Assembly (NCBI RefSeq): GCF_001544215.1
Contig: NZ_BCQB01000019.1
Location: 1 to 53,575, forward strand
Source of the DNA: Enterococcus durans NBRC 100479 = LMG 10746
GTDB lineage: Bacteria; Bacillota; Bacilli; Lactobacillales; Enterococcaceae
Reading direction: 5' to 3'
DNA: 53,575 nt
Of this stretch, positions 39,481 through 47,597 are shown piece after piece. Under the pieces are notes generated by a model. The model was not told the origin of the DNA and made no database searches. It was given only the letters and a program-made list of their open reading frames with translations. A program made the position numbers and the translations under genes. Each line of letters begins with the position of its first letter. Positions within the stretch are counted from its first letter, which is position 1.

Positions 39481-39709
39481 TATCTTTTTTCCCTTTTTTT
39501 ACCATAAAAAAAGTTCCTACTTCTGGAACTTCAACCATCATACCGGGATAAAGTTTTCGTCCGCGGCGATTCTCAGGTTCGCCATCTACTAAGACAGTGT
39601 TCTCAGCTAAATACCATTTTGCTTGTCCACCACTGCTGATCACCGTGACTTCTTTTAGCATTTGACCCAACGTCATAAATTCTGTTTTTAGAATGACTTG
39701 TTGTTTCAC
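39467..39709 (-). CDS. yaaA: S4-domain RNA-binding protein YaaA
   Basis: The 80-residue protein contains a compact S4-like RNA-binding fold: FMTLGQMLKEVTVISSGGQAK and VDGEPENRRGRKLYPGM are the conserved halves. Related small S4 proteins lie between dnaN and recF in most firmicutes; the function is not well defined but RNA binding is expected, and in B. subtilis the gene has been tied to 50S assembly. It overlaps recF by 14 bp and is separated from dnaN by a terminator, so it probably starts the yaaA-recF-gyrB-gyrA unit. Confidence 0.9.
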   Translation of the reverse strand: MKQQVILKTEFMTLGQMLKEVTVISSGGQAKWYLAENTVLVDGEPENRRGRKLYPGMMVEVPEVGTFFMVKKGKKDNEAE

Positions 39710-39835
39710 TCTTCATCCCTCATTTTCATTATAAATGTATACTCTATTATACCTTTTTTTGATCAATAAAACAAATTTATCCATATATTTTTCCATATAA
39801 GACGATTTAAGCAAAAAAAGGTGTTTTAAACAAAA

Positions 39836-39879
39836 AGAAACAAAAAGCCTTAAAATTGATTTTAGGGCTTTTTGTTTCT
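39836..39879. terminator. Terminator of dnaN (bidirectional)
   Basis: A nearly perfect palindrome (AGAAACAAAAAGCC ... GGCTTTTTGTTTCT) with TTAAAA / TTTTAG interior. On the minus strand it places a U-rich stem end about 50 bp after dnaN. Confidence 0.85.
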
Positions 39880-39925
39880 TTTCTATTTCTTTTCATCTAA
39901 TTTTTCAATCTATCAAGAAATTTGC

Positions 39926-41056
39926 TTAATTTGTACGTACAGGTGTGATCAATTGGATAAATTGCACACCGTCTTCTGTTGGTTCTAAAGTAAATGGACG
40001 AATAGAAGAAATAAATTTCACTTTGATACTCATATCGCCAAAAGCACGCAATGCAGCTTTCATGTAATCAGGGTTGAAAGAGATCTCTAAAGGATCGCCA
40101 CTACTTGTCACATAGTTCAAACTTTCTTCGACTTTACCAATTTCAGGAGAATTTCCGTAAAGAACAACAGAATCTGAAGTGATAGATAGACGAACGATGT
40201 TGTTACGTCCTTCATGTGACAATAAAGAAGCACGTTCGATCGCTGCTAAGAAACTAGGGACTGAAAATTCAACTTCTGTATTGAAACTTGAAGGAATCAA
40301 ACGATTCGTATCAGGATAGTTCCCTTCTAACAAGCGCGAATAAAAGTACATATTTTCTGTTTTGAACAATACTTGATTTTCCATGATGCTGATTTCAACG
40401 ATTTCCTCTTCATTTGTTAGTGAACGAGAAAGTTCCGTCAAACTTTTACCAGGAATGACAATATCGAATTGATCTACTGCTTGTTCAACTGGGATCACTC
40501 GTTGACTCAACCGATGTGAGTCTGTTGCGACAGCTAGTAAAGAATTGTTTTTTAAAACAAAGTGGACTCCAGTAAGAATTGGACGGCTCTCGTGTTGTGA
40601 GACAGCAAAAACTGTTTCGTTGATCAGTTTCGTCAAGACATGCACAGGTAATTTCATTTGGTTATGACTTTCTACTACCGGTAGATGTGGGTAGTTATCT
40701 GCATCTAGCCCATTCACTAAAAAGTTGGCTTTACCTGAAGTGATCGCCACTTGTTTATTTTCTAAAACTTCTAAAGTGAATGTCTCTTCTGGTAAACGGC
40801 GAATGATTTCACTAAAGAAACGAGCTTGTAGAACAATTGATCCAGTAGATTCAATTTGCATTTGTGCTTTTTCATTTTCGACCGATAAAAGTGTTTCGAT
40901 TGAAATATCAGCATTGCTACCAGTTAACGTCAATCCTTCTTGTGTCAGAGTGATTTTGACCCCTGTCAAAATGGGAATAGTTGTTTTACTTGATATAGCT
41001 CGTTGAACAGTTTGCAACTCTTGCATAAAACTTGCTCGATTTAAGGTAACTTTCAT
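39926..41056 (-). CDS. dnaN: DNA polymerase III beta subunit (sliding clamp)
   Basis: The 376-residue clamp protein has the three repeated domains that form a dimeric ring. Typical segments are MKVTLNRASFMQELQTVQRAI at the start (first 15 residues diagnostic), the middle-domain HESRPILTGVHF and ATDSHRLSQR, and the end EDGVQFIQLITPVRTN, a match to the C-terminal PMR/PVR segment that contacts partner peptides. It lies 189 bp downstream of dnaA, the spacer holding the second DnaA-box cluster, and is followed by a strong terminator. Confidence 0.98.
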   Translation of the reverse strand: MKVTLNRASFMQELQTVQRAISSKTTIPILTGVKITLTQEGLTLTGSNADISIETLLSVENEKAQMQIESTGSIVLQARFFSEIIRRLPEETFTLEVLENKQVAITSGKANFLVNGLDADNYPHLPVVESHNQMKLPVHVLTKLINETVFAVSQHESRPILTGVHFVLKNNSLLAVATDSHRLSQRVIPVEQAVDQFDIVIPGKSLTELSRSLTNEEEIVEISIMENQVLFKTENMYFYSRLLEGNYPDTNRLIPSSFNTEVEFSVPSFLAAIERASLLSHEGRNNIVRLSITSDSVVLYGNSPEIGKVEESLNYVTSSGDPLEISFNPDYMKAALRAFGDMSIKVKFISSIRPFTLEPTEDGVQFIQLITPVRTN

Positions 41057-41129
41057 GATGTTTCTCCTTTAGACATGTATTTATTATTAGTTAATATAAA
41101 ATAATAAAAGTATTAGATACTGTTGATTC

Positions 41130-41222
41130 TGTGGAAAACTAAAAAAATGCAAGAAAGAAAAGAAAAAACAGCTGTGGAAAAGGTGTGTATAACTTTTTTG
41201 TTTTTTTTCACTTTTATCCACA
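41130..41222. other. DnaA-box cluster between dnaA and dnaN (second part of oriC)
   Basis: TGTGGAAAA (41130-41138 and 41173-41181) and a perfect TTATCCACA (41214-41222) lie within 93 bp, with AT-rich runs between. Together with the cluster upstream of dnaA this gives the bipartite arrangement known from B. subtilis. Confidence 0.8.
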
Positions 41223-41245
41223 AAGCGTTTTTTCCTTTGGTTTGA

Positions 41246-42580
41246 TTAATTTAAAAGAAAATTTTTGATTTCCGATACTTCATTCTGCATGCTTACGCTT
41301 GAATCAACTAAGTGTTGGATTTTTTCATGCGCATGGATGACTGTGGTGTGATCTTTTCCGCCAAATTCGGCTCCGATTTTAGGCAACGAACTGTCAGTCA
41401 ACTCTCTTGCTAGATACATTGCGATTTGACGTGGGACAACGATCGATTTCACTCGTTTTTTTCCTTTTAGATCCTTTAATTGAATATGGTAATACTTTGC
41501 AACCTCTTCTTGGATCTGTAGGATCGAAAGTTGCGGGTGTCCTTTGCCAGATTTCAGTGTTTTCAGTGCATCAGCAGCTAAACTTGTTGAAATATCTTCA
41601 CTATTCATCGCAGCAAATGCTTGGACACGCACCAAAGCTCCTTCTAATTCACGGATATTCGAATCGATTTGGCCCGCGATATAACTTAACGTATCGTCGG
41701 GGATCTCTAATCGTTCAGCAGCGGCTTTCTTTCTCAAAATCGCTGTTCGTGTTTCTAGATCAGGTGGTGTGATGTCAACGGAAAGCCCCCATGCAAAGCG
41801 TGATACTAAACGTTCTTGCAGTTTTGGTATCTCGTTTGGCAAGCGATCACTTGTTAGAACGATCTGCTTTCCTTCATTGTAAAGTGCATTGAATGTATGG
41901 AAAAATTCTTCCTGTGTAGCTTCTTTTTCTGCAAAGAATTGAATGTCATCAACTAATAAAAGATCAACATTTCGGTATTCTTGACGAAACTCTTCTGCTG
42001 TTTTGTTTTGGATCGAGTTGATGAAATCATTCGCAAATGTTTCACTACTAACGTATTTGACCTTTGCATCAGGTTGGCTCAACAGCATCTGATGACCAAT
42101 TGCATGCATCAAATGGGTTTTACCAAGACCAACGCCTCCATAAAAGAATAACGGGTTGTAAATAGAGCCCGGATCTTCTGCAACGACTAATGCCGCAGCA
42201 TGCGCCATTTGGTTTCCTTTCCCAATAACAAACGTGTCAAAGGTATATTTAGGATTCAACATCGCTTTTTTTATGGGATTTGCTACAGGTATTTTTGGAC
42301 TTTGGACTTCTTCAATGATTTCTTGTTCTGCTTCTTCCCCGGTAACAAAACGCGGGATGATCTCTTTACCTGTCAGCATATAACCGACTTCGACGATCTT
42401 TGTCGCTAGGTTTTTTTCCCAATATTCTTTATGAATTTTACTAGGAACCTCTACAACTAGCTGGCTTTGATCCAACGATCTTGGTTGCGCGGTTTCGATC
42501 CAAGTATTATAACTTGCAGGCGATAAATCTTTTTGGTAAGTGGTTTTTAATTCGTTCCATAAAGCATCGAGGGATACCAT
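41246..42580 (-). CDS. dnaA: Chromosomal replication initiator protein DnaA
   Basis: The 444-residue protein has the four DnaA domains: N-terminal interaction domain (1-75), a short linker (76-108), the AAA+ domain with Walker A GGVGLGKT (148-155), Walker [10 protein letters not shown] and sensor residues, and the C-terminal DNA-binding helix-turn-helix with the signature [12 protein letters not shown]. The ATG follows a strong AAGGAGGAGGCC site. DnaA boxes at 42644-42652 and beyond lie immediately upstream, allowing autoregulation. It reads away from rpmH, as in other firmicutes. Confidence 0.98.
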   Translation of the reverse strand: MVSLDALWNELKTTYQKDLSPASYNTWIETAQPRSLDQSQLVVEVPSKIHKEYWEKNLATKIVEVGYMLTGKEIIPRFVTGEEAEQEIIEEVQSPKIPVANPIKKAMLNPKYTFDTFVIGKGNQMAHAAALVVAEDPGSIYNPLFFYGGVGLGKTHLMHAIGHQMLLSQPDAKVKYVSSETFANDFINSIQNKTAEEFRQEYRNVDLLLVDDIQFFAEKEATQEEFFHTFNALYNEGKQIVLTSDRLPNEIPKLQERLVSRFAWGLSVDITPPDLETRTAILRKKAAAERLEIPDDTLSYIAGQIDSNIRELEGALVRVQAFAAMNSEDISTSLAADALKTLKSGKGHPQLSILQIQEEVAKYYHIQLKDLKGKKRVKSIVVPRQIAMYLARELTDSSLPKIGAEFGGKDHTTVIHAHEKIQHLVDSSVSMQNEVSEIKNFLLN

Positions 42581-42643
42581 ATAAGGCCTCCTCCTTCATT
42601 AAAAAGTGAATAACTAGTACTAATTTATCATTTTTCGCTGAAG

Positions 42644-42989
42644 TTTTCCACAGAAAGAAAAGAAAAAATTTTTATTTTACGTTTATCCACAAAATCAAGA
42701 GGTGAATGAGAAGAAAAAAACACAAGTGGGAAAAACAGTTATCCACATGAGTAATCAACAGGTGGATAAGTGGTGTTTTGGAGAAATTCTCCAGAAGTAT
42801 CTGTGGATAATAAATCTATATTTATCAATTTGTTCAGCAATCAATTCACAAGTTTTGCCCTATCTGTGGATTACTTTTTTTACAGGTGTTTATTCTGTGT
42901 AAAAAGGGCATGGAAAATGCTGTGGATAATTCGTGTGCATAACTTTTTCCACATATAAAACACATTGCAAAAAATAGTTCTGTGGAAAA
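42644..42989. other. Chromosomal replication origin oriC (main DnaA-box cluster)
   Basis: Perfect or near DnaA boxes are found at 42644 (TTTTCCACA), 42683 (TTATCCACA), 42739 (TTATCCACA), 42761 (GGTGGATAA, reverse), 42802 (TGTGGATAA, reverse), 42866 (TGTGGATTA, reverse), 42921 (TGTGGATAA, reverse), 42945 (TTTTCCACA) and 42981 (TGTGGAAAA, reverse). AT-rich stretches lie between them. Position between dnaA and rpmH, and the switch of gene direction here, support the call. The unwinding element is not certain; it may lie nearer the second cluster. Confidence 0.92.
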
Positions 42990-43028
42990 ATAGATCACGT
43001 ATTTTAACAAGAATCGTTCTATTTTATA

Positions 43029-43058
43029 TTGACAAAATACCTTAGTTGTCGTTATACT
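43029..43058 (+). promoter_or_regulatory. rpmH promoter
   Basis: TTGACA and TATACT are separated by 18 bp, about 55 bp before the rpmH start. Confidence 0.8.
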
Positions 43059-43112
43059 ATCAAAGTATGTCTGTGTTTAATCAGTAGATAAGAAATTTTG
43101 GAGGTGGAATAC

Positions 43113-43247
43113 ATGAAAAGAACATACCAACCAAATAAACGTAAACGTCAAAAAGTTCACGGATTCCGTAAACGTATGAGTACTAAAAATGGTCGTCGTG
43201 TTTTAGCAAGCCGTCGTCGTAAAGGAAGAAAAGTTCTTTCAGCTTAA
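43113..43247 (+). CDS. rpmH: 50S ribosomal protein bL34
   Basis: A 44-residue, highly basic protein starting [20 protein letters not shown] and ending GRKVLSA, the invariant bL34 sequence. GGAGGTGG stands 6 nt upstream. It is the first rightward gene after oriC and is followed by a strong terminator that may reduce expression of rnpA. Confidence 0.98.
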   Translation: MKRTYQPNKRKRQKVHGFRKRMSTKNGRRVLASRRRKGRKVLSA

Positions 43248-43248
43248 G

Positions 43249-43274
43249 CCACTGGGGTTTCAGTGGTTTTTTTT
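43249..43274 (+). terminator. Terminator or attenuator after rpmH
   Basis: CCACTG and CAGTGG around GGGTTT, followed by eight T, directly after the rpmH stop codon. It probably separates abundant rpmH mRNA from rnpA. Confidence 0.88.
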
Positions 43275-43364
43275 ATGCCCTTTTTTTGCGAAAGGGTAAA
43301 AGAGTGACATGAAATATGGTATGATTATTGACGTAAGTGAGAGATAGAAAAGGAAAGAAAACGA

Positions 43365-43721
43365 ATGAAAAAAGCGTATCGTGTTAAAAAAGAACGAGAA
43401 TTTCAAGCTGTGTTCCAAACAGGAGCATCATTTGCTAATCGTAAATTTGTTATCTACCGCTTAGAGAAAAAGGACCAACCACATTTTCGTGTGGGGCTTT
43501 CCGTAGGTAAAAAAGTAGGTAATGCCGTATGTCGCAATGATGTAAAGCGCAAGCTCCGTGCAGCGATTTATTCTTTAAAAGAAGAGATCGACCCGGAATT
43601 GGATTTTATTGTGATTGCCAGACCAAGTGTCAAAGGGTTGACTTACGATGAGATTCGTTCCAATCTAGTCCATGTCTTAAAACTTGCAAAAATAATCGAT
43701 AGAGAGGAAAAGAGTAAGTGA
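43365..43721 (+). CDS. rnpA: Ribonuclease P protein component
   Basis: The 118-residue basic protein binds RNase P RNA and helps cut tRNA precursors. It starts MKKAYRVKKEREFQAVF and holds the signature RVGLSVGKKVGNAVCRNDVKRKLR (RNR-type motif in its second half) that contacts the RNA. The ATG follows AAAGGAAAG. Its stop overlaps the yidC GTG start by 4 bp, showing translational coupling. Confidence 0.96.
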   Translation: MKKAYRVKKEREFQAVFQTGASFANRKFVIYRLEKKDQPHFRVGLSVGKKVGNAVCRNDVKRKLRAAIYSLKEEIDPELDFIVIARPSVKGLTYDEIRSNLVHVLKLAKIIDREEKSK

Positions 43722-44539
43722 AGAAATACAAACGTTTACTTTTGATGGCAGGTATCGTAGGTCTTGCCGTCGTCTTATCCGGTTGTGGAACTGGAGAAGT
43801 GAGTGCGCAAAGCACAGGAATTTGGGATCGCTACATCGTTTATTATTTTGCAGAAGCGATCAAGGCATTGTCATTTGGTAACGTGGGGATCGGGATCATT
43901 TTATTCACCTTGATCATCCGTGTGATATTGATGCCTTTGATGCATTTTCAGACAAAGAGCATGCGTAAAACGCAAGAGCTTCAACCTAAACTAAAAGCAT
44001 TACAACAAGAATATAGTGCAAAAGATCCAGATACACAAAGAAAATTACGTGAAGAGCAACAACGTCTATATGCAGAGAATAATGTGAACCCATATGCAGG
44101 TTGTTTACCATTATTAGTACAAATGCCAATCTTGATGGCGTTGTGGCAATCCATTTCACGTGTACCAGAATTAAAACAAGGACACTTTTTATGGTTGAAC
44201 CTAGGAACTGCTGATCCAACATTTATTTTGCCGATTCTAGCGGCTATCTTTACGTTCGCAAGTACTTATTTAAGTAGTATGAGCCAACTTGAGTCGAATG
44301 CGTCAATGAAGATCATGAACTTCGTGATGCCTGTGATGATTTTAGTGATGGGGGTCAATTTAGCCAGTGGTCTTTCATTATACTGGGTAGTCTCAAATGC
44401 GTTCCAAGTACTACAAACGCTATTGATCAACAATCCATTTAAAATCAGAAAAGAACGTGAAGAAGAAGCACAACGTATTCGTGAAAAAGAACGAGCAATG
44501 AAGAAAGCAATGAATCCTAAGAAAAAACGTAGAAAATAA
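43718..44539 (+). CDS. yidC: Membrane protein insertase YidC (lipoprotein form)
   Basis: YidC inserts and folds inner membrane proteins, alone or with SecYEG. A GTG start overlaps the rnpA stop. The 273-residue protein has a lipobox (LSGC, Cys23) after a hydrophobic signal, so it is lipid-modified, then five membrane helices, with the conserved arginine in LFTLIIRVILMPL (hydrophilic groove) and a lysine/arginine-rich C-terminal tail that can contact ribosomes. It lies in the rnpA-yidC-khpB unit. Many lactic acid bacteria have a second YidC elsewhere; only this one is in the window. Confidence 0.95.
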   Translation: MKKYKRLLLMAGIVGLAVVLSGCGTGEVSAQSTGIWDRYIVYYFAEAIKALSFGNVGIGIILFTLIIRVILMPLMHFQTKSMRKTQELQPKLKALQQEYSAKDPDTQRKLREEQQRLYAENNVNPYAGCLPLLVQMPILMALWQSISRVPELKQGHFLWLNLGTADPTFILPILAAIFTFASTYLSSMSQLESNASMKIMNFVMPVMILVMGVNLASGLSLYWVVSNAFQVLQTLLINNPFKIRKEREEEAQRIREKERAMKKAMNPKKKRRK

Positions 44540-44553
44540 GGGAGGTAATGCTA

Positions 44554-45312
44554 ATGCCAATTTATGAAGCTGCGACAATAGATGAAGCGGTCCAACTCGG
44601 ACTGGATGATTTGGGTCTATCAAAAGACAACGTAGAGATCGAGATACTTGATGAAGGTAAAAAAGGATTCTTAGGTCTAGGAAAAAAGAATGCCCGTTTG
44701 ATGATTAAGCCTTCAATCAGTGAAACTGTTTCAGAGACGATCGAAGAAACAGTGGAAGAAGTTTTAGAAGAAAAACCTGAAATAACAGAAATTGTTTACG
44801 AAGAAGAATCTCAAGCAGAAGTGCCTAAAAAAGAACTAAGTGAATTAGGTGATGAAGCAGCTTTAACGGAATTAGCAGTTTATCTCACTGAAATTACGAA
44901 ACAATTGGATGCACCAGCTGTAGTAAAAATCAAACGAGAAGCAAACATGATCGTTTTTCAATTGGATACTCAAAAACAAGGGCTATTGATCGGGAAACAT
45001 GGAAAAACGCTGAATGCCTTACAATATTTAGCCCAAGTATTTATTCATCGTGTAGCTGAAAATAAGCTTTCTGTGGTAGTGAATGTAGGCAATTATCGGG
45101 AGAAACGCCAAGAGATCATCCAACGACTTGCAGAACGTACAGCGGATAAAGTCAGTCGTACGGGACAACCGGTATTTTTAGAACCAATGCCTGCTTTTGA
45201 ACGAAAGCAGATCCATGCGGTATTGAGTAAAAATGAAGCTGTCCAAACTCATTCAGAAGGTGATGAACCTTATCGTTATTTGGTCGTTGAGCCAGTGAAA
45301 AAACGCTTGTAA
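44554..45312 (+). CDS. khpB: RNA-binding protein KhpB/Jag
   Basis: I choose ATG 44554 (MPIYEAATIDEAV, 252 residues) because the GGGAGG site ends 8 nt before it; the in-frame ATG at 44548 is too close. The protein has the Jag N-terminal domain (about 1-55, GKKGFLGLGKKNA), an acidic linker rich in glutamate (56-100), a KH domain with IGKHGKTLNALQYL (GxxG at 147-150) and a C-terminal R3H domain (REKRQEIIQRLA region onward). Jag/EloR proteins bind RNA and link to cell elongation in cocci. It follows yidC by 14 bp. Confidence 0.93.
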   Translation: MPIYEAATIDEAVQLGLDDLGLSKDNVEIEILDEGKKGFLGLGKKNARLMIKPSISETVSETIEETVEEVLEEKPEITEIVYEEESQAEVPKKELSELGDEAALTELAVYLTEITKQLDAPAVVKIKREANMIVFQLDTQKQGLLIGKHGKTLNALQYLAQVFIHRVAENKLSVVVNVGNYREKRQEIIQRLAERTADKVSRTGQPVFLEPMPAFERKQIHAVLSKNEAVQTHSEGDEPYRYLVVEPVKKRL

Positions 45313-45315
45313 CAG

Positions 45316-45393
45316 AAGGATGATTTCTAGAAATAATGAATACTCGTTGACAAACTTTTTTAAACCAAGTATATTTTATTAGAAATCATTCTT
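45316..45393. repeat. Inverted repeat enclosing a promoter downstream of khpB
   Basis: Left arm AAGGATGATTTCTA (about 45317-45330) and right arm TAGAAATCATTCTT (about 45380-45393) are complementary except for one G/A position. They bracket the TTGACA/TATATT promoter at 45347-45375, so the right arm lies at the start of the transcript. Confidence 0.6.
45347..45375 (+). promoter_or_regulatory. Strong consensus promoter downstream of khpB
   Basis: TTGACA, a 17-bp spacer and TATATT match the vegetative consensus at 11 of 12 positions. No protein gene starts downstream before the terminator at 45468. Confidence 0.8.
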
Positions 45394-45468
45394 ATCGGAG
45401 TATACGATGTTCAAGTAGTCTTACTTTGATAGAAAAAGCACATGAAGCCTCGCTTCATGTGCTTTTTT
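45382..45468 (+). ncRNA. Candidate small RNA, about 85 nt
   Basis: The segment runs from the predicted start of the promoter at 45347-45375 to an intrinsic terminator. It contains only a three-codon frame (ATG TTC AAG TAG, after GGAG and 6 nt), no other open frame. The start of the RNA carries the right arm of the flanking inverted repeat. Whether the RNA is made is inference from promoter and terminator alone. Confidence 0.4.
45433..45468. terminator. Bidirectional terminator after khpB / small RNA and YbjQ-like gene
   Basis: AAAGCACATGAAGC and GCTTCATGTGCTTT make a 14-bp stem with a CTC-type loop and T/A runs on both sides. It serves rnpA-yidC-khpB and the leftward gene ending at 45499. 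Confidence 0.9.
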
Positions 45469-45498
45469 GCATTAAGATGTACTAATTGTATCAGGTAA

Positions 45499-45837
45499 TC
45501 AGCCAATCGTAGTTTGGACAAACTGGATGACCGTTCCGTAGGCAAATAATTCCAAGCACTGTTTTTCGCCACGTGAGCGCTGCTGATAGTCAAAATGACA
45601 ATTGATCACTGCGTTTGCCCCGTATTCCAGCACTTTCTTTTTTAACTTTCGTTTCGTTGTTAAAAACAGATCCTCAGTATTAAAATTTGGGTCAAACAAG
45701 TCAGCTTCAAAGCATTCCACCACAAAAACAATATCACGTACAATATATTTTTGGTTGATATTTCCCGTGGACAACACGACATCATTGATGCGCGGGTCGT
45801 CTTCACCGTCAAATGAAACAGGATTAAACTGGCCCAT
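45499..45837 (-). CDS. YbjQ-like (heavy-metal-binding domain) small protein
   Basis: I start it at ATG 45837 (MGQFNPVSF, 112 residues), where AAGGAG lies 6 nt upstream; the longer frame from 45885 has none. The C-terminal half, YGANAVINCHFDYQ followed by CLELFAYGTVIQF, follows the pattern of the YbjQ/UPF0145 family (Gly-Ala-(N/D)-A(I/V) ... ALGTAV), in which the domain forms a homo-pentamer. The N-terminal half has an unusual pair of acidic stretches (FDGEDDPRINDV, LFDPNFNTEDLF). The family is often tied to metal or envelope stress but its role is not known, so I make no further claim. Confidence 0.55.
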   Translation of the reverse strand: MGQFNPVSFDGEDDPRINDVVLSTGNINQKYIVRDIVFVVECFEADLFDPNFNTEDLFLTTKRKLKKKVLEYGANAVINCHFDYQQRSRGEKQCLELFAYGTVIQFVQTTIG

Positions 45838-46001
45838 AAGTTTCTCCTTTCGATAAAACAAAGTGTATGTAGATAGCGCTACCATTTTAGTGTACCTTTT
45901 TTTTAAAGAAAGATAAAGAAGTATGTAAGAAAGAGCAACGATTATTTCTAGTTAGGGAAAAGACAGATTTTAAACTAAAAATAATACTGCTACACTTGAG
46001 A

Positions 46002-46146
46002 AGAGGTCGAGACAAAAGTCGTTTAGGTTTGAGATTTCCGAAAAGCCTGACTTTTGGACGCCGTTTATTTAAGAAGGAGTTGCTTCTGCTCCCACCGTTT
46101 ATTCGTGGGTCTATAGCAAAACTGATTTTTAGATTTGTCCCACACT
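46002..46146 (-). repeat. Dispersed modular intergenic repeat, copy 9 (inverted orientation)
   Basis: Here the plus strand begins GAGGTCGAGACAAAAGTCG and ends AGATTTGTCCCACACTC, so the copy is inverted relative to the other eight. Internal blocks (GGACGCCGTTTATTTAAG, TTGCTTCTGCTCCCACCGT) match. It lies between the YbjQ-like gene and the rightward 380-aa gene, ending 28 bp before that gene's start. Confidence 0.78.
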
Positions 46147-46174
46147 CTAAAAAACTGGATCGAGGTGATGATCA

Positions 46175-47317
46175 TTGAGTATTTACGATTTATTTAGAGA
46201 AAGAAAGCAGGCGAAACTTGTACGATTAGTTACGCGAAAACGTCAAAGGTACCTAAACAGTGAAGAGTACGTGAAAAACATGTGCAGCACAATTATTCAG
46301 AATTTAAATCTAATGGGAAATCCGATCCAGGAAAAAATGAAAAAAGTGCCTAATGCCGTGATTGAATTGATGTCAATCTATCAACAAATGCTTGATCTAC
46401 ACTCAGATAAGTTTCCAGATAGAAACATCCCTCTGTTAAAAGAATCCTTTCAAAAAAGCCTGCATAGCTCCGTTGAGACAAAATTATTACCTTTTTATCT
46501 AAATGAGTTGAAAGAAGATCATCCTGACAGCTTTTTGCTTCTCCCGATAAATGTCTGTATGAAACTGCAAAATGGAGAAGATGGGTATCATGGAATGGAT
46601 GTGATTATCAGAAAGGTTAGGGGAGATTTCGAAGTTGCTACTTATGACAAAGCACAGATACGCATCATTAGTCCCGATAGCCAATCTATTCAAAAAAAAT
46701 TAAGGGCAGCTGTTTACATAGATGACCAAAAGAAACAGATTACACCGATTTATATCTATAAAATCAAAAATTCACCACAAAAGATCAAGGCAATCACTCA
46801 GGCATTGCGTATAGGACGGCTACATCTGAATTGGTTTGAACGAAACGAATTAATAAAAGAACCATTTGAAGAATATCGTCCGCTTCATTTGTTCAGTCGT
46901 TGTGCAAAGAAAGAATATTATTCCAATGATCTGGCAACCTCACAATATGTCCAAGACAATTGTATGGTCAATAATTTAAATGGTGCAATGAAATATATTT
47001 TAGGGGTCAAGAAACAGGTCAAAATAAAAAATCAAATATTTTATAAATCAAGTATTCCTAATTTATCTAATGGAGATTTCAAAAAAGAATTGACTCAGTT
47101 AGCGATAGTTCATTTGAAAAACAGTGGAGCTTCTAGTAAAACAATAAAAATACTGCAACAGGCACTAGTGACATACCTAGATGAAAAAGGTAAACGTACC
47201 GAAGTATCTCAGCAAGAAAAAATTTCTTATAAACTAAAAAAAGGAAAAGAGACGCACCATGCGTGGCTACAAAAAACACTAAGGTCACAAGATTTAAAGA
47301 TCAAGCAATCTCGGTAA
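46175..47317 (+). CDS. Uncharacterised 380-aa protein with clan CE protease-like residues
   Basis: A TTG start follows GAGGTG by 7 nt and encodes a hydrophilic, lysine-rich cytosolic protein without signal peptide or membrane helix. I do not recognise the family. The central part has HGMDVII (His139) followed by a beta-like stretch ending VATYDKA (Asp158), and a later helix-like segment SQYVQDNCMVNNLNG with Gln257 exactly six positions before Cys263. The order His-Asp-Gln-(x5)-Cys, and the H-hydrophobic-x-YD spacing, resemble Ulp1/YopJ-type (clan CE) cysteine enzymes, although the Asp-to-Gln distance (99) is longer than in Ulp1. That likeness is an inference. The N-terminal 110 residues and the C-terminal 100 are helical. 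It stands between the jag operon and mnmE, next to a repeat, possibly an inserted gene. Confidence 0.55.
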   Translation: MSIYDLFRERKQAKLVRLVTRKRQRYLNSEEYVKNMCSTIIQNLNLMGNPIQEKMKKVPNAVIELMSIYQQMLDLHSDKFPDRNIPLLKESFQKSLHSSVETKLLPFYLNELKEDHPDSFLLLPINVCMKLQNGEDGYHGMDVIIRKVRGDFEVATYDKAQIRIISPDSQSIQKKLRAAVYIDDQKKQITPIYIYKIKNSPQKIKAITQALRIGRLHLNWFERNELIKEPFEEYRPLHLFSRCAKKEYYSNDLATSQYVQDNCMVNNLNGAMKYILGVKKQVKIKNQIFYKSSIPNLSNGDFKKELTQLAIVHLKNSGASSKTIKILQQALVTYLDEKGKRTEVSQQEKISYKLKKGKETHHAWLQKTLRSQDLKIKQSR

Positions 47318-47518
47318 TAAAAGAGAACGACTCAAGAAATAGCCCACTTCCACGTTGCGAAAAAAATGAAAAGAATCAGCTAAGATAAATCAGGTAAAGT
47401 CTGCCCAAAAACATGAAAGTCCTAGTAAAGATAAAGTCAGTCTCCGATTAAAAACCCTTGATTCCTTCTATTAGATGTGATAACCTATGACCAGAATTTA
47501 ATCGAGAACAAGCAGTCA

Positions 47519-47568
47519 AAGTGCTAAGTTCACCATTTATTACAAAGGGTGAAGTGGGCGCTTTTTTT
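47519..47568 (+). terminator. Terminator or attenuator directly upstream of mnmE
   Basis: GTGC and TTCACC pair with GGTGAA and GCGC, with partial pairing between, followed by seven T; only 29 bp remain before the mnmE start. A distant segment GCCCACTTC at 47342-47350 is exactly complementary to the 3' stem arm GAAGTGGGC. The 280-bp spacer 47318-47597 holds no other gene; TTGATT at 47458 with TAACCT 17 bp later is a weak promoter candidate. Confidence 0.6.
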
Positions 47569-47597
47569 GTGCGTAAAATGAAAGAGGAAGTGAGAAA

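Noticed and set aside
47519-47568. T-box riboswitch before mnmE
   Set aside because: The GGGTG...GGGCGC stretch looks superficially like a T-box, but the diagnostic TGGNACC sequence, specifier loop features and separate downstream terminator are absent.
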